Shown here: piece after piece, positions 1 to 5,150 of the stretch
How the letters are laid out: each line of letters opens with the position of its first letter
Numbering within the stretch: the first letter of the stretch is position 1
Assembly (NCBI GenBank): GCA_015492755.1
Contig: WGEM01000326.1
Span: 1-5,150, forward strand
Length of the DNA stretch: 5,150 bases
Direction: 5' to 3'
From: Gemmatimonadota bacterium
GTDB lineage: Bacteria > Gemmatimonadota > Gemmatimonadetes > Longimicrobiales > Gaopeijiaceae
Made by a program: the position numbers and the translations under genes
Notes under the pieces: model-generated
Databases searched by the model: none
What the model was told of the DNA's origin: nothing
The model's input: only the letters and a program-made list of their open reading frames with translations

Positions 1-399
1 GTGGACATCCTGGCGCCGCCCCTCCTGGCCTACCGCCTCCGCGAGGGCTTTCCCGAGAGCCTGGAGGGCGAGCCCTTCCTCCTTCCCGCCGAAGGGTACC
101 GGCTCCGGAGCTCGCTGGACGACTGGTTCGCGCGTCTGGGGCTTCAACCCAGGGTCTTCGCCGAGATCGAAGACAACGACCTGGTGCACGCCTTCGCCGA
201 GGCGGGCGCCGGCCTCTTCGCCGCCCCGTCGGTCATCTCCGACGACCTGCGCGTCCGCTACGCTGTGGAGGTGGTGGGGCGCGCCGAGGGCGTGGTGGAG
301 GAGTTCTTCGCCATCACGCCGGAGCGGCTCCTGAAGCACCCCGCCATCGTGGCCATCACCGAACAGGCGCCCCACGAGCTCCTCCTGGACACGGAGTAG
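1..399 (+). CDS. NhaR-type LysR-family transcriptional regulator, C-terminal effector domain (5' partial)
   Basis: This is the last 132 codons of a gene that starts before the window. The GTG at base 1 is probably an internal Val codon, because LysR-type regulators are about 300 residues long and the N-terminal winged helix-turn-helix is absent here. The visible part matches the effector-binding domain of NhaR, the activator of the Na+/H+ antiporter gene nhaA in enterobacteria. The matching pattern is a 'FPESLEGEPFLLP' strand, then 'LDDWFARLGLQPRV', then 'DDxxLxxAFxxxGAG' variants (here DNDLVHAFAEAGAGLFAAPSVI), and a 'VVGR...EEFFAI..ERLLKHPAIVAI' ending. It ends in TAG at 397-399. NhaR proteins respond to sodium or pH stress, but no nhaA is visible here. 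The next genes encode a stress protein and an ion- or amino-acid-type transporter, so they are candidate targets by inference. The family assignment is fairly secure; the target is unknown. Confidence 0.85.
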   Translation: MDILAPPLLAYRLREGFPESLEGEPFLLPAEGYRLRSSLDDWFARLGLQPRVFAEIEDNDLVHAFAEAGAGLFAAPSVISDDLRVRYAVEVVGRAEGVVEEFFAITPERLLKHPAIVAITEQAPHELLLDTE

Positions 400-451
400 G
401 CAGGCGCTCACGGAGTGGACGGCCGGTGACGCCGCCGGAGGAGCGCTGGGG

Positions 452-475
452 CGCGACATAAGATCGCGTTATATA
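452..475 (+). promoter_or_regulatory. AT-rich candidate promoter with overlapping dyads upstream of the usp gene
   Basis: In the 103-base gap after the regulator gene, bases 456-495 are markedly AT-rich against a very GC-rich background. A TATATA hexamer at 470-475 could act as a -10 element, putting a start near 482, about 20 bases before the ATG at 503. No good -35 hexamer is seen at 16-18 bases spacing. Two dyads overlap it: CGCGA/TCGCG with a 7-base spacer (452-468), and ATAA/TTAT with a 7-base spacer (458-472). The second contains the T-N11-A pattern (T459, A471) typical of LysR-regulator boxes. Such short dyads occur often by chance, so operator function is inference. Confidence 0.3.
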
Positions 476-502
476 GCAAAGACTAAAGATGTATTGGACG
501 TT

Positions 503-1087
503 ATGCACTGCCGGGCGGTATCGTTCCCTGGACCTGTGCAACGCACCCCTTGCCCCGCTCCGTCCATGCTGCCGCGTCCCCACCCGGCCCACGCACCTGC
601 CTCGGTCCGCTCCTGCGGGCCCCGCGCCGTGCTGGCCGCCATCGACCTGGTGGACGCCGAGGCCCGCGCCACGGCGCGCACGGTGCTGGCGGCGGCGGAG
701 CGCATGGCGGAGGTGCTGGACGCGGAGCTCCACGTGGTGCATGCCTGGCAGGGTCTGGGGGAGAGCATCCTCTCGTGCCCCGTGCGCGGGATGGGCTCCG
801 TGGCGTTCCGCCCGCACCTGGTGGAACTCCAGCGCGTCCGGCACACCGAGGCCCGCCGCTTCTGCCTGAGGATACTGGGTCCCGGCGAGTGGCGCCTTCA
901 TGTCCGCCACGGAAGCCCCGTCGCCGTCATCGCCGAGGTGGCGGCGGCGCTCGGTGGAGCGGGACTCCTGGTGCTGGGCCTTCCGCAGCGTCGCGGCGTG
1001 GCGGGCCTCTTCCGGGGGCGCACCGCGCGACACGTGCTGGACCACATCGAGTGTGACGTCCTCGCGGTACGCCCGCGATCCACCTGA
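503..1087 (+). CDS. Universal stress protein (UspA-like domain)
   Basis: This is a single Usp domain of about 150 residues behind a Pro/Cys-rich N-terminal stretch of about 40 residues. Residues are numbered here from the ATG at 503. The domain opens with strand 'RAVLAAIDLVD' (about 41-50), whose Asp is the conserved adenine-side acidic residue of the family. It continues with 'LHVVHAW' (about 76-82) and 'VRHGSPVAVIAEVA' (about 134-147), and ends with 'LLVLGLPQRRGVAGLF' and 'GRTARHVLDHIECDVLAVRP'. The 'GRTA..VLDHI.CDVL' ending resembles UspE-type domains. The ATP-loop consensus G-2x-G-9x-G-(S/T) is degenerate: Gln replaces the second Gly and Arg follows the last. The start is uncertain. An in-frame TTG lies at 494 and ATGs at 503 and 566, and none has a clear ribosome binding site. 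The permease gene begins nine bases after the stop, so the two are probably one operon. Usp domains are known both fused to and next to transporters. Confidence 0.85.
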   Translation: MHCRAVSFPGPVQRTPCPAPSMLPRPHPAHAPASVRSCGPRAVLAAIDLVDAEARATARTVLAAAERMAEVLDAELHVVHAWQGLGESILSCPVRGMGSVAFRPHLVELQRVRHTEARRFCLRILGPGEWRLHVRHGSPVAVIAEVAAALGGAGLLVLGLPQRRGVAGLFRGRTARHVLDHIECDVLAVRPRST

Positions 1088-1096
1088 CACGCCACC

Positions 1097-3223
1097 ATGA
1101 CACGACTTCCGAAACACGCCCGGTTGAAAAAGGAACTGGGCCTGATGGACGTGTACGCCATCAGCACCGGCGCCATGTTCAGCTCCGGCTTCTTCCTGCT
1201 GCCGGGTCTGGCGGCGGCGCAGACGGGCCCTTCGGTGGCGCTGGCGTACGTGGTGGCGGGGCTCTTCATCGTGCCCCCCATGCTCTGCGTGGCGGAGCTG
1301 GCCACCGCCATGCCTCGTGCCGGCGGTGCCTACTACTTCCTGGACCGGGCGCTGGGACCGTGGGTGGGAACCGTGGGTGGACTGGGCACGTGGATGGCTC
1401 TGGTGCTCAAGAGCGCCTTCGCGCTGGTGGGCATGGGCGCGTATCTCGCGCTCTACTTCGACGTGCCCATCCAGCCGCTGGCGGTGGCGCTCACGGTGGC
1501 GTTCATGGTGGTGAACATCCTGGGGGCGAAGGAGACCACGGGGCTTCAGCGCGTCCTGGTGGGGGCACTCCTGGTGGTGATGGTGCTCTTCATGGTGGCC
1601 GGCCTGGGGGAGCTGAGCCGCAGGGGCTTCGCGGCGGTGACGGGCGAGCGTCTCACGCCCTTCATGCCCTTCGGCGTGGGGGCGTTCTTCTCCACCGTGG
1701 GGTTCGTCTTCGTCTCGTACGCCGGGCTCACGAAGGTGGCCAGCGTCTCCGAGGAGGTCATGAACCCCGACCGCAACATCCCGCTGGGGATGATCCTCTC
1801 CCTCCTCACCGCCGCGGTGACCTACGGCGTGGGCGTCTTCATCATGGTGGCGGTGCTCCCGCCGGAGCAGCTTCGCGCCGACCTCACGCCGGTGGCCAGC
1901 GCCGCCGGCGCCATCGGCGAGCTCTCAGGCGAGGCGGGTAAGGCGCTGGTGGTGGCGGCGGCGCTGGCCGCTTTCGCCTCCACCGGCAATGCCGGAATCC
2001 TCTCGGCCTCGCGCTATCCGCTGGCCATGGCCCGGGACCGGCTGGTGCCGGAGGTCTTCGGGAAGCTGGGGCGCTTCCGGACGCCGACGGTGGCGGTGGC
2101 GACCACCTCCACCGTCATCGCGCTGGCCATCGTGGCGCTTCCGGTGGAGAGCATCGCCAAGCTGGCCAGCGCCTTCCAGCTCCTCCTCTTCTCGCTCCTG
2201 AGCCTGGCGGTGGTCATCATGCGTGAGAGCGGCATCGACGGATACGACCCCGGCTACCGCTCGCCCTTCTACCCCTGGCTGCACCTCACCGGCTTCCTGG
2301 CGCCCCTCTGGCTCATCGCCGAGATGGGTCAGGGCGCCATGATCTTCACGCTGGGGCTGGTGGCGTTCACCACCATCTGGTTCTTCAAGTACGCCGCGCC
2401 CCGGGTGGAGCGCGCCGGCGCCATCTTCCACACCTTCGCCCGCCTGGGTGAGCGCCGCACCACCTCGCTGGACACCGAGCTCCGCCACATCGTGCGGGAG
2501 AAGGGCCTGCGTGAAGGCGACCCCTTCCGCGAGCTGGTGGCGCGCGCGCAGGTGCTGGACCTGCCCGACCCGCTCCCGGTGGAGGAACTCTTCGCCGGAG
2601 CCGCCCGGCTCCTGGCGCCGATGGCGGGCGCGGATGCGGAGCTCATCCGCACGAAGCTGGAGGAGGAGTTCGCCGCCGGATTCATGCCGGTGGGCCGCGG
2701 CGTGGCGCTCCCGCACCTCAGACTACCGGACCTGCCCGAGCCCCTCCTCCTCCTGGTCCGGTGCCGGCGGGGACTCATGGGACGCGGAGGCGGCCAGGGA
2801 GGCGGCAGCGACGAGGCCGCCGGCCCGCTGGAGGATCTGACTGGGGTCCGTGCCGTCATGTTCCTCATGAGCCCGGAGGGTGAGCACGGCCAGCATCTCC
2901 GGATGCTGGGCCATCTGGCGAGCGTCGCCGAGCGCGAAGACTTCCTCGCCCGGTGGGAGACGGCCCCCGACGAGACGGAGCTCCGCGCCCTCCTCCTGGA
3001 CGGCGAGGAGGTGGTGACGCTCATCGCCGGGCCCGGTGGCACACTGGCCGACTGGATCGGCCGGCCGCTGCGCGAGATCGACGTGCCTCAGGGCGTCCTG
3101 GTGGCGGTGATCCACCGCAACGGGAGTCTCCTGATCCCGCACGGCGGCACCTGCATCGAGCCCGGGGACGCGGTGACGCTCATCGGGGAGGTGCGGAGGG
3201 TGGGCCGGACGGGGAGCGTGTAG
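1097..3223 (+). CDS. APC-superfamily permease fused to PTS EIIA type-2 and RCK_C (TrkA-C) domains
   Basis: This is a 708-residue protein in three parts. Residues 1-432 form an APC (amino acid-polyamine-organocation) permease with about 12 membrane segments (roughly 17-38, 47-70, 88-118, 126-143, 152-172, 193-213, 231-254, 282-304, 332-350, 355-376, 393-411, 413-431). The broken TM1 motif reads 'STGAMFSSGFFLLPG', and the cytoplasmic 'SEEVMNPDRNIPLGM' (218-232) is a family hallmark. A charged linker (433-480) leads to a PTS EIIA type-2 domain (about 482-632). Its 'GVALPHLRL' motif carries the expected phospho-acceptor His540, and 'HLRMLGHLA' (600-608) follows. The protein ends with an RCK_C domain (about 637-703) with 'GRPLREIDVPQGVLVAVIHRNG', read around 655-676, and 'IEPGDAVTLIGE' (687-698). 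Plain APC permeases are about 450 residues long, so the tail is a regulatory addition. The substrate cannot be read; amino acids are the family default, and cations or other solutes are possible. The ATG at 1097 lacks a Shine-Dalgarno sequence, so translation may be coupled to the upstream usp gene. The 3' end overlaps the convergent gene by 44 bases. Confidence 0.92.
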   Translation: MTRLPKHARLKKELGLMDVYAISTGAMFSSGFFLLPGLAAAQTGPSVALAYVVAGLFIVPPMLCVAELATAMPRAGGAYYFLDRALGPWVGTVGGLGTWMALVLKSAFALVGMGAYLALYFDVPIQPLAVALTVAFMVVNILGAKETTGLQRVLVGALLVVMVLFMVAGLGELSRRGFAAVTGERLTPFMPFGVGAFFSTVGFVFVSYAGLTKVASVSEEVMNPDRNIPLGMILSLLTAAVTYGVGVFIMVAVLPPEQLRADLTPVASAAGAIGELSGEAGKALVVAAALAAFASTGNAGILSASRYPLAMARDRLVPEVFGKLGRFRTPTVAVATTSTVIALAIVALPVESIAKLASAFQLLLFSLLSLAVVIMRESGIDGYDPGYRSPFYPWLHLTGFLAPLWLIAEMGQGAMIFTLGLVAFTTIWFFKYAAPRVERAGAIFHTFARLGERRTTSLDTELRHIVREKGLREGDPFRELVARAQVLDLPDPLPVEELFAGAARLLAPMAGADAELIRTKLEEEFAAGFMPVGRGVALPHLRLPDLPEPLLLLVRCRRGLMGRGGGQGGGSDEAAGPLEDLTGVRAVMFLMSPEGEHGQHLRMLGHLASVAEREDFLARWETAPDETELRALLLDGEEVVTLIAGPGGTLADWIGRPLREIDVPQGVLVAVIHRNGSLLIPHGGTCIEPGDAVTLIGEVRRVGRTGSV

Positions 3224-4631
3224 CGGGCGCGGGGGCCCACAGCCTGTACGCCACGATGGCCGCCAGCGCCAGGAACGCCGGCTCGATCATGAACTTGAAG
3301 CGGGTGTTCTCCCCCAGCTCCATCATGGACGTCACCACGATCACGTAGAGCACCGTGACGGCCATGAAGAACGGCGCCGCGTCGGCGCGCACCCGCGCCG
3401 CCAGCCCCGACCATCCGCCCGGGCGCCGGAGGAACTGCCACCCGTAGAGGAAGAGCACCGCCGGGAAGAGCAGGTAGTAGACAGACCCGTAGTAGACGCG
3501 CCCCCCCAGGCGCGCCTCCACCGCCGCCGCCAGAGGGCGGCCGGTGAGCCAGTGGTCCAGCTCCCCGTACCACCCCAGGCGCGCACGGTTGGGCTGCAGG
3601 TGCACGAACATGGAGGTGGGGGCCGAGAAGTTCCCGTACCCGGTGAGGACGTTGCGCGCGTACCGGCCCGGCGAGGCGCGGATGAGCGCCAGCGCGCTCC
3701 GCCAGTACGCCGCGCTGATGTCGGGGACGTTGACGTTGTGCATGTCGTCGCGCGAGAGGAGCGGCACCTTGCTCACCTTGTCGTAACCCATCTCCCGGTA
3801 GAGCGAGGGGGGAGCGAAGGGCTCCACGCGGACCACGGGCTCGAAGGCGCCCCCGGCGTAGAGCCGGCGGAGGAGGTCCTCGTCCTGGCCGAAGAGCGCC
3901 GTGCGCCACAGGCCCATCCCGTACCAGGAGCTGGCGCCGAAGAAGCCGTACTGCACCCGGTTCTTGGCGTACCAGCCGGCGGCCACCATGACCGCCAGGA
4001 GGAGCGCCGCCCACTGCCGGCGGGTGGGACGCACCAGGAGGAGCGCCGCCAGCGCCACCGCGCCCGCCAGATACACCAGGTGGAAGACGCTCCGCGTGAG
4101 CACCAGCGCCGTGACCACGCCCACGAACCCCACCGCCGCCCCGGGCGCCTCGCGGCTGCGGGAGGCCAGGTAGGCTGCCCACACCACCAGGAACGCCACC
4201 AGGACCGTGTAGAGGGCGTAGGCCTCGAAGAGGATCAGCGCGGGATGAAACGCCACCGCCAGCCCCACGCCCGCCGCCAGCCGCGCCGAGCCGGTGTGGT
4301 CCAGCACCAGCCGGCTCACCAGCCCCGCGGTGGCGGCCCCGAAGCCCATCTGTACGAAGTGGAGCGCCCCCATGTGGTAGGGGCCGAAGGCGTGGATGAG
4401 GAGCGCGCCCAGCGCGTTCCAGAGGGGCGGCTGCGCGTGCAGGTACCAGAGGCTCTCCAGCGGCCTCGCCAGCAAGAGGTCGGTGGCGATGTTCTGGAGG
4501 AACCACCCCCACACGTCGGGGCCGAAGTCGTGAACGATGGTGACCCCGAAGAAGAGCGCGCACACCAGCGCCAGGCCGGTGTGCGCGCCCGCGACGAGCC
4601 ACGGAAGACGCACCGCTACGCGGGAGGGCAT
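3180..4631 (-). CDS. Polytopic membrane protein, probable GT-C fold glycosyltransferase (family 39-like)
   Basis: This is a 483-residue integral membrane protein with about 9-11 hydrophobic segments (clear ones near 11-32, 89-109, 137-156, 166-198, 207-221, 384-402, 419-436, 449-464). The first outer loop has acidic residues Asp35 and Asp39 in 'HDFGPDVWGW', followed by 'YLHAQPPLWN' (63-72). An acidic first loop followed by an H-x-x-P-P-L motif is characteristic of GT-C enzymes that move sugars from polyprenyl-phosphate donors. 'AKNRVQYGFFG' (222-232) and 'GENTRFKFMIEP' (440-451) also match positions seen in that group. A large extramembrane region spans about 231-380. The Ala/Pro/Ser-rich C-terminal tail (465-483) lies in the stretch that overlaps the permease gene. 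The acceptor and sugar cannot be inferred. It lies 25 bases after a beta-barrel gene on the same strand, possibly co-transcribed. Alternatively it is a GT-C-like protein without enzymatic activity. The gene is certain; the function is moderately supported. Confidence 0.75.
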   Translation of the reverse strand: MPSRVAVRLPWLVAGAHTGLALVCALFFGVTIVHDFGPDVWGWFLQNIATDLLLARPLESLWYLHAQPPLWNALGALLIHAFGPYHMGALHFVQMGFGAATAGLVSRLVLDHTGSARLAAGVGLAVAFHPALILFEAYALYTVLVAFLVVWAAYLASRSREAPGAAVGFVGVVTALVLTRSVFHLVYLAGAVALAALLLVRPTRRQWAALLLAVMVAAGWYAKNRVQYGFFGASSWYGMGLWRTALFGQDEDLLRRLYAGGAFEPVVRVEPFAPPSLYREMGYDKVSKVPLLSRDDMHNVNVPDISAAYWRSALALIRASPGRYARNVLTGYGNFSAPTSMFVHLQPNRARLGWYGELDHWLTGRPLAAAVEARLGGRVYYGSVYYLLFPAVLFLYGWQFLRRPGGWSGLAARVRADAAPFFMAVTVLYVIVVTSMMELGENTRFKFMIEPAFLALAAIVAYRLWAPAPATRSPSGPPSAPPR

Positions 4632-4644
4632 CGGTGGAGCGAAC

Positions 4645-4649
4645 CCTCC
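4645..4649 (-). promoter_or_regulatory. Putative ribosome binding site of the GT-C-like gene
   Basis: On the minus strand the sequence upstream of the ATG at 4631 contains a GGAGG core (4645-4649) within a G-rich run. The spacing to the ATG is 13 bases, longer than usual, so it is a plausible but not ideal site. It supports the chosen start, because the in-frame GTG codons just downstream (Val5, Val7) would sit farther away still. It lies within the 25-base gap after the stop codon of the upstream barrel gene. Confidence 0.35.
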
Positions 4650-4656
4650 CCCGGCG

Positions 4657-5150
4657 TCAGTTCCCGACGCCGATCTTCAGCCCGATGTTCACGATGGGCC
4701 AGAGCTTGAGGTACGTGCCGGCGTCATCCTGCAGGCTCTGCTCCTCGGAGCGGAGCCGACTCTGGAACTCCGACGAGTTCACCACGGTGGGGTTCCCCGT
4801 GGCGCTGAGCTGAACCTCGGGGTCGCCCAGGAGCGCCACGCCCAGGTCCAGGAAGAGGCCGATTCCGGTCTTGGTGTGCTTCCCGAACCCGATGAGGACG
4901 TACGGCGCCGTGGACTTGGACTTGAGCGTCCCCGTCACCTGCGCCACGTCCGACGCCGTGTAGGTCTGACCACCGATCTCGATGCTTGCGGTGCCGGTGA
5001 GCCGGGCGTCCAGCGTGGGGTCGTCGGGCTTGAAGAGGAGCCCGCCACCGATGCGGAAGACACCACCCAGATAGAGGTCGGCGCCGATGTTGTACCAGGT
5101 CTCCGGGAGTTTGAGGGTGGCCTCCACGTCGCTGCCCACGTCCCAGAAGC
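4657..5150 (-). CDS. Outer-membrane beta-barrel protein, C-terminal part (5' partial)
   Basis: The frame stays open to the window edge (it reads Phe-Trp-Asp before the GTG at 5139), so that GTG is probably an internal Val and the N-terminus with any signal peptide lies outside. About 163 residues are visible, made of alternating amphipathic strands: 'ADLYLGGVFRIGGGLLF', 'ASIEIGGQTYTASDVAQVTG', 'APYVLIGFGKH', 'IGLFLDLGVALLGDPEVQLSATG' (quoted in pieces), then 'LQDDAGTYLKLWPIVNIGLKIG'. This order matches a widespread family of small uncharacterised outer-membrane barrels in Proteobacteria and other Gram-negatives. Those share an 'IGG..YT...V..L.G', 'APYLG.G.G', 'DLGV.F.G.P.V.L' and 'LQDDL..FK.YPVV..G' layout. 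The protein ends in Gly-Val-Gly-Asn, without the usual terminal aromatic residue. It probably sits in the outer membrane; no ligand or channel role can be given. The downstream GT-C-like gene is 25 bases away. Confidence 0.75.
   Translation of the reverse strand, partial: FWDVGSDVEATLKLPETWYNIGADLYLGGVFRIGGGLLFKPDDPTLDARLTGTASIEIGGQTYTASDVAQVTGTLKSKSTAPYVLIGFGKHTKTGIGLFLDLGVALLGDPEVQLSATGNPTVVNSSEFQSRLRSEEQSLQDDAGTYLKLWPIVNIGLKIGVGN

Noticed and set aside
404..446. Possible hairpin (GCGCTC at 404-409 with GAGCGC at 441-446) after the regulator stop as a terminator
   Set aside because: The loop is 31 bases and no T-run follows. The stem is short and such pairings are common in GC-rich DNA.
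356..1117. 253-codon open frame on the - strand
   Set aside because: It is antisense to the usp gene, rich in Arg, His and Gly, and has no family resemblance. The usp frame is well supported.
1925..2716. 263-codon open frame on the - strand inside the permease gene
   Set aside because: Its composition is dominated by His, Arg, Glu, Gly and Gln, typical of antisense translation of membrane-protein codons. The overlapped permease frame is clearly real.
3224..3245. GC-rich palindromic stretch just after the permease stop as a bidirectional terminator
   Set aside because: It contains only a short GGGCCC-type core without a T-tract, and it lies inside the coding sequence of the convergent gene.
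3088..4602. 504-codon open frame on the - strand
   Set aside because: It lies in another frame of the same strand as the GT-C-like gene and has a Gly/Arg/Ala/Pro-biased composition. The 3180-4631 frame has coherent membrane segments and GT-C motifs instead.
3552..4709. 385-codon open frame on the + strand
   Set aside because: It is antisense to the GT-C-like gene and is rich in His, Arg, Gly, Pro and Glu, as expected of a shadow frame in high-GC DNA. It shows no membrane segments or recognisable motif.
1..5150. tRNA or rRNA genes, CRISPR arrays, insertion sequences, long direct repeats
   Set aside because: I saw no regularly spaced repeats, no cloverleaf-like conserved segments, no transposase frames and no terminal inverted repeats. 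Recurrent GGCGGTGGC and CCTCCTC runs are codon-bias effects.

Overview
This is a GC-rich window, with strong G/C preference at third codon positions and long spurious open frames on the opposite strand. It comes from a bacterium. The beta-barrel gene at the right edge suggests a Gram-negative, double-membraned cell. A lineage such as Gemmatimonadota or another high-GC, Gram-negative phylum would fit the codon style, but no marker gene is present, so the taxonomy is a guess.

Left part, + strand: the C-terminal half of a LysR-family regulator of the NhaR type (1-399, cut by the window edge) is followed by a 103-base gap. This gap holds the only clearly AT-rich patch in the window, with a -10-like hexamer and two small dyads. 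Next comes a single-domain universal stress protein (503-1087). Nine bases later starts a 708-residue membrane protein (1097-3223) made of an APC-superfamily permease, a PTS EIIA type-2 domain with a candidate phospho-histidine (His540), and a C-terminal RCK_C (TrkA-C) domain. The stress protein and the permease look like a two-gene operon. Together they describe a transporter with up to three potential sensory inputs: nucleotide or stress (Usp), phosphoryl transfer (EIIA), and ligand binding (RCK_C).

Right part, - strand: a polytopic membrane protein resembling GT-C fold glycosyltransferases (3180-4631) converges on the permease gene and overlaps its 3' end by 44 bases. Upstream of it, 25 bases away and on the same strand, is the C-terminal portion of an outer-membrane beta-barrel protein (4657-5150, cut by the window edge). 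These two may be co-transcribed. Their functional link, if any, is not evident.

I see no tRNA, rRNA, CRISPR array, insertion sequence, phage gene or convincing intrinsic terminator. The most noteworthy item is the permease-EIIA-RCK_C fusion with its adjacent Usp gene. No wholly unknown system is evident.
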